DNA from: Gaiellasilicea sp035556515
GTDB lineage: Bacteria; Actinomycetota; Thermoleophilia; Gaiellales; Gaiellaceae
Assembly: GCA_035556515.1 (NCBI GenBank)
Contig: DATMEO010000077.1
Span: 1 to 7,085, forward strand
DNA: 7,085 nucleotides
Direction of reading: 5' to 3'
The notes below the pieces were generated by a model, which saw nothing but the letters and a program-made list of their open reading frames with translations, was not told the origin of the DNA and did not search any database. A program made the position numbers and the translations under genes. Each line of letters starts with the position of its first letter. The stretch's first letter is position 1. This document shows positions 1-7,085 of the stretch, piece after piece.

Positions 1-207
1 GGCAAGACGAACAAGAAGGGCATGCCGAACCCGCTTCGCCTCGCGGTGATCGCGAACGCGCACTTCGAGGACGTGCGGCTGCCGTTCCCGCCCGCCTGGC
101 TGCAGAAGCTCGGCCTCGCCATGGGCGCTCCGCTCGGCCGCTCGCTCGGGTTCAAGCCCGAGTACGACGGCGGCGCGGAGAGCGCACCGGCTGCTCTGGC
201 CATCTAG
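1..207 (+). CDS. Cupin domain-containing protein, C-terminal fragment (5' end outside window)
   Basis: The reading frame is open from the left edge and ends at a TAG at 205-207, leaving 68 visible residues. The tail has the pattern G-K-T-N-x-x-G-M-P-N-P-L-x-L-A-V-I, then an aromatic and proline-rich segment (FPPAWLQKLGLAMGAPLGRSLGF) and a Y near the end. I recognise this as the C-terminal extension that follows the beta-barrel in a group of actinobacterial cupin proteins, where it reads 'TN..GMP...QL.V' followed by 'PP..LQ......PLGR..GY'. The cupin barrel and any metal ligands are outside the window, so no substrate can be given. The ATG at 22 is internal to the conserved segment and is not the real start. 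A strong hairpin follows the stop within 13 bases, so transcription probably ends here, facing the convergent minus-strand operon. The family call is from memory of similar tails. That it is a real coding end is much surer than the name. Confidence 0.6.
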   Translation, partial: GKTNKKGMPNPLRLAVIANAHFEDVRLPFPPAWLQKLGLAMGAPLGRSLGFKPEYDGGAESAPAALAI

Positions 208-219
208 GACGTCCGCGGG

Positions 220-257
220 GGACGTGTCCCGGGGTCTGTCCCTGGGACACGTCCTTT
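220..257 (+). terminator. Strong hairpin terminator between convergent genes
   Basis: GGACGTGTCCC at 220-230 is the exact reverse complement of GGGACACGTCC at 244-254. Pairing continues inward (231-234 with 240-243, including one G-U) to a 15-bp stem with a 5-nt loop TCTGT at 235-239. TTT follows at 255-257 on the plus strand. It begins 13 bases after the cupin stop and ends 16 bases before the stop of the minus-strand gene. On the plus strand it has the shape of an intrinsic terminator, although the T run is short. On the minus strand the stem is followed by C/G-rich sequence, so any termination there would rest on the stem alone. Confidence 0.7.
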
Positions 258-270
258 CGGCCGCGCCGAG

Positions 271-1224
271 TCAGCCGCGCGGCCACGAGCGCGGTGTCGC
301 GAAGGGCTTTCGCCAGAGGTCGTGGAACGCGGGCCCGCGCGGGCCGGCACCGTAGGCGAAGGTCGCCTGCGGGAAGTGCAGGTACTGGCTCTCGCCGAAC
401 GTCCCCGGGAAGCGCATCCAGGCCGGCGACCTCGCGCTCACAGACACGACGCGCGGCGAGACGGCCCGGCCGGACGCGGCGTGGTCGACGATCGCCACCT
501 TGTACGCGTCGAACACCGCGAGCGCCTCCTTCGGCCAGCACCGCTTCTCCTGGGCGAAGCGGCCGGGGCGGAAGTAGAGGGCGTGCGAACCCAGTGCGGA
601 GTAGACGACCGGCCGCGTTCCGCGCCTCTCGACCTTCGCCCACGCACGCCGAGCGCCGCCGCAATGCCGGCTGGCGCCGACCTCGATGGGACGACCGGCC
701 GCATCGAGCAGCACCGTCACCGCCTCCCAGTCGCCCTCGTGCAGCTTCCAGTAGTCCGGGCTCTGCGGCAGGAGCGGGCTCCAGAGGTCGAAGGCGTGGA
801 AGAGCCAGTACTGGAGCGCGATGCCGGTGGTGCCCCGCAAGAGGACGCCGTAGACGACCGGCGTCGCCGGCTCGTCGGCGTCGTCGTAGCACTGCAATGC
901 CGCAAGCCCGTCGCGCGCCGAGCAGCCGCGAACGTCGTAGCGCCCGCCGACGAGGTCGGCGTCGGCGAGGAAGCCCTCCACTCCCGTTGGCGCCGACCGC
1001 TCGTCCGGGTGCAGCACGACCACGGGCGCGTGCCGGGCGAGAAGCGCGGCGCTCGACGGGAGCTTGTGTCTGATAGACACAAGCTCGCTCTCGGCGCGCG
1101 CCGCCCCGGGAATGGCCAGGACAAGCCAGATCAGGGCACCCAGGGCCGCCGCCGCGGTGACGGAAAGCTTGTGTCTATCAGACACAAGCTCGTTTTCAGC
1201 GGTCGGCGAACGCAGCGACGGCAT
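271..1224 (-). CDS. Secreted Vps62-like protein carrying two in-frame palindromic elements
   Basis: The product is 317 aa. Residues 21-44 form a hydrophobic segment (TAAAALGALIWLVLAIPGAARA) ending in an AxA-type cleavage site, so export is likely. The mature part resembles the Vps62 family: an N-terminal 'ARHAPVVVLHPDE' segment, an aromatic 'YWLFHAFD' stretch, HEGDWE at 162-167 and GSHALYF at 212-218. These last two are hallmark motifs of bacterial Vps62-related proteins, whose biochemical role is not established. The ATG at 1224 lies inside the 3' end of the HxlR gene (29-bp overlap, -1 frame relation) and has no clear Shine-Dalgarno site, which suggests translational coupling. Residues 12-20 (ELVSDRHKL) and 47-55 (ELVSIRHKL) are encoded by two copies of a palindromic repeat flanking the signal peptide core. 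A start further in, such as the GTG at residue 14 within the first palindrome, cannot be excluded. The coding call is strong, the family assignment fairly good and the exact N-terminus uncertain. Confidence 0.8.
   Translation of the reverse strand: MPSLRSPTAENELVSDRHKLSVTAAAALGALIWLVLAIPGAARAESELVSIRHKLPSSAALLARHAPVVVLHPDERSAPTGVEGFLADADLVGGRYDVRGCSARDGLAALQCYDDADEPATPVVYGVLLRGTTGIALQYWLFHAFDLWSPLLPQSPDYWKLHEGDWEAVTVLLDAAGRPIEVGASRHCGGARRAWAKVERRGTRPVVYSALGSHALYFRPGRFAQEKRCWPKEALAVFDAYKVAIVDHAASGRAVSPRVVSVSARSPAWMRFPGTFGESQYLHFPQATFAYGAGPRGPAFHDLWRKPFATPRSWPRG
1060..1086 (-). repeat. Perfect palindrome, copy 1, in frame just after the signal peptide
   Basis: GAGCTTGTGTCT at 1060-1071 and AGACACAAGCTC at 1075-1086 are exact reverse complements, 12 bp each, around the 3-nt loop GAT (plus-strand reading). 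The 27-nt unit is a whole number of codons. On the minus strand it reads ELVSIRHKL, residues 47-55 of the Vps62-like protein, two residues after the predicted AxA cleavage site. It shares both arms with the copy at 1166-1190, but the loop is in the opposite orientation (GAT here, ATC there). In RNA it would form a very stable hairpin inside the coding region. Confidence 0.9.
1166..1190 (-). repeat. Perfect palindrome, copy 2, in frame before the signal peptide core
   Basis: AGCTTGTGTCT at 1166-1176 pairs perfectly with AGACACAAGCT at 1180-1190 around the loop ATC. The arms equal the inner 11 bp of those at 1060-1086, and the loop is its reverse complement, so the two copies lie in opposite orientations. 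On the minus strand it is read as residues 12-20, ELVSDRHKL, supplying the basic residues just before the hydrophobic core of the signal peptide. It starts 6 bases beyond the stop codon of the HxlR gene, so it could also act as a hairpin at that gene's 3' end. The 74 bases between the two palindromes encode almost exactly the signal peptide core. Confidence 0.9.
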
Positions 1225-1496
1225 CGACCACGAGCTTGAGCCGCCGCCCCTCCTCCGTCAATCGGTACTCGACCCGCGGCGGCCGCGCGTCGATCACGAA
1301 CCGCTCGAGCACGCCGGCATCCTCCAGCTCGACCAACCGCTGCGCGAGCGTGCCCGGCGGGATCGCCCCGACCGCCTGCTTGAACTCGTTGAACCGGGTC
1401 GCACCCTCGTAGGACGCCCACAGCACCGAGACGACCCAGCGCCGCTCGAGGAGGCCCGCCGCCCGGCGGACCTCCTCGGGTACCGGCCTACACGAT

Positions 1497-1507
<11 letters not shown>
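1196..1507 (-). CDS. HxlR-type winged-helix transcriptional regulator
   Basis: This 103-aa protein has the length and layout of the HxlR/MarR-like winged-helix family. The helix 'LLERRWVVSVLWASYEGATRFNEF' corresponds to the family's 'L.GrWt..IL..L..g..RFnEl'. It is followed by the recognition-helix region 'IPPGTLAQRLVELEDAGVLERFV' and the wing 'PPRVEYRLTEEGRRLKLVVDAV'. The N-terminus MRCRSC carries cysteines at residues 3 and 6. HxlR-type proteins often have one N-terminal cysteine near this point, and in some members it senses oxidants or electrophiles. The ATG overlaps the lon stop as ATGCGGTGTAG, placing the gene in the lon operon. Its own 3' end overlaps the Vps62-like start. The target is unknown; the operon itself is a reasonable first guess. 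No separate promoter is apparent within the end of lon. Confidence 0.88.
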
Positions 1508-3773
<2,266 letters not shown>

Positions 3774-3780
3774 GCCATCA

Positions 3781-3786
3781 CTCCTT
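3781..3786 (-). promoter_or_regulatory. Ribosome binding site that decides the lon start
   Basis: The minus strand reads AAGGAG here, a near-perfect Shine-Dalgarno core. It is 7 bases from the TTG at 3773, 16 bases from the ATG at 3764, and downstream of the ATG at 3803. The spacing favours the TTG start, giving a protein that begins with M(TTG)STMLLVPLEDLVVFP. Confidence 0.65.
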
Positions 3787-3798
3787 GCAACTGTCTCT

Positions 3799-3807
3799 TT
3801 CATACCA
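3799..3807 (-). promoter_or_regulatory. Candidate extended -10 promoter for lon
   Basis: On the minus strand this reads TGG-TATGAA, an extended -10 motif (TGn plus a 4/6 match to TATAAT). A start site about 7 bases downstream (near 3792) would give a leader of about 19 bases containing the AAGGAG site. The hexamer 17 bases upstream (ACACTT) is a poor -35, and the palindrome at 3814-3830 lies over that position. The signal is weak on its own; the support comes from its spacing to the ribosome site and TTG start. Confidence 0.35.
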
Positions 3808-3835
3808 GTATCAACTACAGAAAGTGTAGTGGTAT
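3802..3835. promoter_or_regulatory. Operator-like nested palindrome between lon and the XRE-cupin gene
   Basis: ACTACA (3814-3819) and TGTAGT (3825-3830) form a perfect inverted repeat with a 5-bp spacer, a 17-bp site of the size bound by dimeric HTH proteins. An outer pair, ATACCA at 3802-3807 and TGGTAT at 3830-3835, is also exactly complementary. The segment is AT-rich compared with everything around it. It covers the -35 position of the candidate lon promoter and ends 15 bases before the -35 of the XRE promoter. The adjacent XRE-cupin protein is the obvious candidate to bind it. This is inference from position and symmetry only. Confidence 0.5.
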
Positions 3836-3850
3836 TCCCCCGTCGGCCAG

Positions 3851-3878
3851 TTGCCACCGCACTAAACCTGCGTATGAT
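3851..3878 (+). promoter_or_regulatory. Sigma70-type promoter giving a leaderless XRE-cupin transcript
   Basis: TTGCCA at 3851-3856 matches the -35 consensus at 5 of 6 positions. TATGAT at 3873-3878 matches the -10 at 5 of 6. The 16-bp spacer is within the normal range. The expected start site, about 7 bases after the -10, is position 3885, which is the A of the regulator's ATG. No Shine-Dalgarno site lies before that ATG, as expected for a leaderless message, a common arrangement in Actinomycetota. Confidence 0.72.
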
Positions 3879-3884
3879 CGGCTC

Positions 3885-4463
3885 ATGCCGAGAGCCACGC
3901 CCCTCGCCGCCCGCAACGACACCCCCCGGGTCGGCGCGCGCGTGCGCTCGCTCAGGCGCGAGCGTGGCCTCACGATCGAGCAGCTGGCCGCCGCGACCGG
4001 GCTGACGAAGGGTTTCATCAGCCAGCTCGAGCGCGACCGAACAGCCCCGTCGCTTTCCTCGATCGCGCGGATCTGCGACGCGCTGGGTGTGCGGCTCTCC
4101 CACATCTTCGAGCGCGAGCCCGCCCCGGCCCTCGTTCGGCGCCACGAGCGCCCGAAGGTCGACTCCCACTTCCCGACCGAGAACCATCTCCTCTCCTCGC
4201 GCGACGAGGAGCGCTTCCAGGCGATCGAGTCCGAGGTCGCGCCGGGTGCGGGCGCCGGCGACGAGCTCTCCTCGCTCCCGGGCGAGATGGAGTTCGTCTA
4301 CGTGCTCGAAGGCTCGCTCGAGATCCAGGTCGGTGACGAGACGCACGTGCTCGAGCTGGGCGACGCGCTCACCTACCCGCTCTCGAAGCCGCACACATGG
4401 CGCAACGCCTCCGACACCGACACGCTCCGCGTGCTCTGGGTCTCGGTTCCTAACCCGTACTAG
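3885..4463 (+). CDS. XRE-family regulator with C-terminal cupin sensor domain
   Basis: The protein is 192 aa, usual for the XRE-cupin group. Residues 16-71 form the helix-turn-helix: 'VGARVRSLRRERGLTIEQLA' then 'TGLTKGFISQLERDRTAPSLSSIARICDALGV', with the family's characteristic 'S.LSxIARIxxALGV' ending. After a linker of about 50 residues, residues 125-190 form a cupin_2 barrel: 'EFVYVLEGSLEIQVGDETHVLELGDALTYPLSKPHTWRN', where the conserved His of 'PHxxxN' is present. Such proteins bind DNA as dimers and their cupin senses a small ligand, which differs between members and cannot be told here. The ATG at 3885 is chosen because the HTH starts shortly after it and a near-consensus promoter ends exactly there; the open frame upstream is only antisense to lon. 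The gene is divergent from lon, so control of lon and of itself is likely but unproven. Confidence 0.92.
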   Translation: MPRATPLAARNDTPRVGARVRSLRRERGLTIEQLAAATGLTKGFISQLERDRTAPSLSSIARICDALGVRLSHIFEREPAPALVRRHERPKVDSHFPTENHLLSSRDEERFQAIESEVAPGAGAGDELSSLPGEMEFVYVLEGSLEIQVGDETHVLELGDALTYPLSKPHTWRNASDTDTLRVLWVSVPNPY

Positions 4464-4484
4464 TCGGCGCAGGAGACCCTAAAA

Positions 4485-4502
4485 GGGGCCGCTTCGCGGC
4501 CT
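4485..4502 (-). other. Short GC hairpin with an A run on its left side
   Basis: GGCCGC (4487-4492) and GCGGCC (4496-4501) pair around TTC, directly preceded by AAAA at 4481-4484. On the minus strand this is a stem followed by TTTT, the form of an intrinsic terminator for leftward (antisense) transcription. On the plus strand no T run follows, so as an XRE-cupin terminator it would be weak. It lies in the 96-bp gap between the regulator and the signalling gene, where nothing else is visible. Confidence 0.4.
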
Positions 4503-4559
4503 GAAGATCCCGTCGCCAGCCCTCAAGTTCGCGCGACGTCCGGCCGAACACACGGCCAG

Positions 4560-7085
4560 ATGCCGGCTCGACTGCGCCTTCCGCTTGCCCTGCTCGTCTG
4601 TGCGGCTGCGACCGTGCTCGTTTCGCTGGCGCTTTGGCGGCTCGAGCACGATGACGTCCGGCGCGAAGCGGGCGAGCGCGCGCAGACCGCCGCCGCCGGG
4701 CTCGAGGAGCGCGCCGACGCGGCCGTCCTCGCCCTCCAGGGCGTTCGCGCCGCCTATGACGCGTCTGGCTCGGTCGACGCCGAGGCATTCGCCACCCACG
4801 CCCGCGTCCCGCTCGCCCGGCCCGAGATCGTCGCCGTCGGCTGGGCTCCACGGGTGTCCGCCGCCGAGCGTGACGCCGTCGAGTCCGGCGAGCAGATCCG
4901 GATCGGCGCGCCCGCCGACGCGCAGTTCACGTATCCGCTCCTCCGCCAGGAGCCCGCCGGCGACTCCCCGAACGTGCTCGACCTCGGCTCCGACCCGTCG
5001 CTCGGGGAGGCGCTTCGGATCGCGCGCAGTACCGGCAAGCCGCGCCTCTCGGCGCCGGTTCGCCTCGACCGGAACGGCGGCCTCGGCAGCTTCGTATTCG
5101 TCCCCGTCTTCGCGCGCGACCTCCCGCTCGACACCCCCGCGCAGCGCCGCGACGCACTGCTCGGCGTCGTCGTCGGCGCACTCTCCGCCAACGAGCTCGC
5201 CGACGCTGCGTTCACCGGCCTACCTCGAGGGCTCGAGGTCCGCGTCACCGACGGGGCGGCCGTGCTCGCACACGGTCCCGGCGGCACGACCGAGGGCCGG
5301 GCCGAAGTCGGTGGCCGCACCTGGCGGGTCGCGCTCGCCCCCGCCGCCCCCTCCCCGCTCGTCCCGGTCGGCGCCGCCGTCACGGGAATCGCGGCGTTCC
5401 TCCTGATCCTCGGCTTCGGGCTCCGGCTTCGCCGCCGCGACCAGTCGGAGTTCGAGCTCGAGCTGGAGCTGGCGCAGGAGCGCCTCGCGCTCGCCCGCGC
5501 CGCCGCACACGCCGACGAGGAGCAGCACGCCCGTCGGCTCGTCGCCGACGCCACCGACGCGCTCGTGCTCGAGCTCGACCGCGACGGTGTCATCCGGTCT
5601 TGCTCGACCGCGGTCGGGCGGCTGCTCGGCTACTCGGCGGACGAGCTCGTCGGCACGGCGGTCTTCAGCCTCGTGCACCCGGACGACCTGCTCTCGCAGG
5701 CGGGACCGCACCGCTACCTGCACAAGGACGGCACCTACCTGCCGCTCGAAGGCCGGCGGATCGCACGCCGCGACGAGCAGGGCTTCGAGTCCGGGGTCGT
5801 CGCCATCCTCCACGGCGTCGCGTCGACCGCACGGACTGCGGAGCAGCGGATCCAGGACGCAGTCGCCGTCGAGCCCGACCCGGTCGAGCTCTTCTCGGTC
5901 GTAGCCGAGGAGATCGCACACGACCTCGGCGTGGCCTCGGCGGCGATCGTTCGCTTCGAGACCGCCGGCTTCGGCACCATCGTCGGCGCGGTCGAACCGC
6001 GCGGCTCGGCGACGCTCGTTCCCGGTACGACGATCATATTCGCGGACGGCAGCCCCGCAGCCGCCGTCTTCGCCACCGGCCAGGCCGCCGCGGGTGCGGC
6101 GCCGGTCCGCGTCGGCGCGCGGGTCTGGGGCGCAATCGTGGCGGAAGGCGCCGATGCGTCACGTCTGGCAGCACTGGCGCTCAGCGCGCAGCCCGCGATC
6201 GCGTTCGCGGATGCAAGCGCCCAGCTGGGCGCGCTCGCGACACGCGATCAGCTGACGAACCTACCCGACTATCGCGCCTTCCACGAGCAGCTCCGCGCCG
6301 AGGCGCGCCGCGCCGACCGGCACGAGCGCGCCCTCTCGCTCGTGCTCGTGAACGTCGACGGCTTCCGCCGGATCAACGCCGAGCACGGCCGGCTCGCCGC
6401 CGACCGCGTCCTCGCGGAGGTCGGCCGCAGGCTCGCCGCCACCGTTCGAAACGGCGAGCTCGTCTCCCGGCTCTCCGCCGACCACTTCGGCTGGATTCTC
6501 CCCGAGACCGAGGGCCTGAACGGCTGGATCGCCGCCGAGCGGGCCCGGCGTGCCCTCGCCGCAGCCCCGATCGAGGGTGTCGGCGTCGTCACCGCCTCGG
6601 CCGGCGTCTGCGACTTCGAGGATGTGTCCGGCGCCGACGAGCTGCTCGCCTTCGCCGAGGTCGCACTCGCCCACGCAAAAAGCGCCGGCGGTGACGTCAC
6701 CTTCCGCTGGAGCCGCGAGCTCGACGCAGGCGGCGACGAGCAGGAGAAGACCGACGACCGCGGCGTCGGCCGGCTCCGCGCCCTGGCGCGCGAGCTCGAC
6801 GCCGAGGACCCCGGCACCGAAGGACACTCCGAGCGGGTCGCCCGCCTCTCGGAGAAGCTCGCGCTCTCGAGCGGCTGGAACAGCGACCGGGCGATCAGGC
6901 TGGCACAGGCGGCGCTCCTGCACGACGTCGGCAAGCTCGGCGTGGACGAGGACGTGCTCCGCAAGCCCGGCCCGCTCTCGGCCGAGGAGCTCGAGCAGAT
7001 CCGCAATCACCCCGACACGGGCGCCGAGCTCGCGGTCAACGCGCTCGACGAGGAGCAGCTCGCCTGGATCCGTCATCACCACGAG
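4560..7085 (+). CDS. Membrane CHASE-PAS-GAF-GGDEF-HD-GYP signalling protein (3' end outside window)
   Basis: The frame is open from the ATG at 4560 to the right edge, 842 residues visible. TM1 spans about residues 6-27. An extracytoplasmic CHASE domain follows (about 50-235), recognised from 'FATHARVPLARPEIVAVGWAPRV' plus 'ERDAVE', later 'FVFVPVFARD' and 'LLGVVVGALSANELADA'. TM2 is about 268-290, then a charged coiled coil (to about 322), a PAS domain (about 325-420, with 'LLGYSADELVG' and 'HPDDL') and a GAF-like region (about 430-555). The GGDEF-fold domain (about 558-712) has SADHF at 639-643 instead of GGDEF and N598 in place of a metal-binding Asp, so cyclase activity is unlikely. The HD-GYP domain starts near 730, with H756, H788-D789 (HDVGKLG), H817 and HHE at 840-842; the GYP part is cut off. 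The likely role is signal-controlled cyclic-di-GMP hydrolysis. No Shine-Dalgarno or promoter is evident. The ATG is the first start codon after the in-frame regulator stop. Confidence 0.9.
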   Translation, partial: MPARLRLPLALLVCAAATVLVSLALWRLEHDDVRREAGERAQTAAAGLEERADAAVLALQGVRAAYDASGSVDAEAFATHARVPLARPEIVAVGWAPRVSAAERDAVESGEQIRIGAPADAQFTYPLLRQEPAGDSPNVLDLGSDPSLGEALRIARSTGKPRLSAPVRLDRNGGLGSFVFVPVFARDLPLDTPAQRRDALLGVVVGALSANELADAAFTGLPRGLEVRVTDGAAVLAHGPGGTTEGRAEVGGRTWRVALAPAAPSPLVPVGAAVTGIAAFLLILGFGLRLRRRDQSEFELELELAQERLALARAAAHADEEQHARRLVADATDALVLELDRDGVIRSCSTAVGRLLGYSADELVGTAVFSLVHPDDLLSQAGPHRYLHKDGTYLPLEGRRIARRDEQGFESGVVAILHGVASTARTAEQRIQDAVAVEPDPVELFSVVAEEIAHDLGVASAAIVRFETAGFGTIVGAVEPRGSATLVPGTTIIFADGSPAAAVFATGQAAAGAAPVRVGARVWGAIVAEGADASRLAALALSAQPAIAFADASAQLGALATRDQLTNLPDYRAFHEQLRAEARRADRHERALSLVLVNVDGFRRINAEHGRLAADRVLAEVGRRLAATVRNGELVSRLSADHFGWILPETEGLNGWIAAERARRALAAAPIEGVGVVTASAGVCDFEDVSGADELLAFAEVALAHAKSAGGDVTFRWSRELDAGGDEQEKTDDRGVGRLRALARELDAEDPGTEGHSERVARLSEKLALSSGWNSDRAIRLAQAALLHDVGKLGVDEDVLRKPGPLSAEELEQIRNHPDTGAELAVNALDEEQLAWIRHHHE

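Noticed and set aside
1060..1190. CRISPR array or terminator pair
   Set aside because: There are only two repeat copies, inverted relative to each other, and the 74 bases between them encode a signal peptide core. Neither hairpin is followed by a convincing T run in the direction of transcription and both lie within an open frame.
322..1239. Plus-strand open frame opposite the Vps62-like and HxlR genes
   Set aside because: It has no recognisable domain and is biased to Arg, Ala and Gly as expected for a shadow frame. The minus strand carries motifs of two families.
3804..4394. Upstream extension of the lon frame on the minus strand
   Set aside because: It is antisense to the XRE-cupin gene, has no Lon-like sequence and would extend the protein far beyond the family length. 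The LON domain starts right after the 3773 start.
4464..4559. Read-through fusion of the XRE-cupin gene to the CHASE/HD-GYP gene
   Set aside because: The two are in the same frame with only one TAG between them and no other stop in the gap. However, the XRE-cupin protein ends at its normal family length and the next gene begins with its own ATG and a TM segment.
6261..7082. Minus-strand open frame opposite the GGDEF/HD-GYP region
   Set aside because: The plus strand encodes clear GGDEF-fold and HD motifs here. The opposite frame is low-complexity and has no motif.

Overview
The window is about two-thirds G+C. It has dense, closely packed genes, a leaderless-looking gene start and protein families typical of high-GC Actinomycetota. 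The partial cupin protein, the Lon N-terminus and the style of the dispersed palindromes suggest the Thermoleophilia (Solirubrobacterales/Gaiellales). That placement is recognition from memory, not a search result. No RNA genes, insertion sequences or CRISPR arrays are visible, and no gene-free stretch exceeds about 110 bp.

Layout. Positions 1-207 (+) hold the end of a cupin-family protein, followed by a strong hairpin with a short T run at 220-257. It converges on a three-gene minus-strand cluster read from right to left: lon (3773-1497), an HxlR-type winged-helix regulator (1507-1196) and a secreted Vps62-like protein (1224-271). Each downstream gene starts inside the end of the previous one, by 11 bp and 29 bp, so the three look like one translationally coupled operon. 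A divergent control region (about 3774-3884) separates lon from a plus-strand XRE-cupin regulator (3885-4463). It holds a near-consensus promoter for the regulator, which appears to fire exactly at its ATG, a candidate lon promoter and an operator-like palindrome. From 4560 to the right edge runs a large membrane signalling protein with the order TM-CHASE-TM-PAS-GAF-like-GGDEF-HD-GYP. It is cut by the window end within the HD-GYP domain. Its GGDEF domain has lost key residues.

How they work together. Lon is the main ATP-dependent protein quality-control protease. The XRE-cupin protein is well placed to regulate itself and possibly lon. The HxlR protein, with an N-terminal CxxC, may be a redox- or ligand-responsive partner. 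The CHASE/HD-GYP protein probably turns an extracellular signal into cyclic-di-GMP breakdown and looks independent of the lon cluster.

The most striking feature is a pair of near-identical perfect palindromes (11-12 bp arms, 3-nt loop) inside the Vps62-like gene, at 1060-1086 and 1166-1190. Both are read in the same frame, as ELVS(I/D)RHKL. One lies just before the hydrophobic core of the signal peptide and the other just after the predicted cleavage site. This resembles the protein-invading palindromic elements described in Rickettsia.
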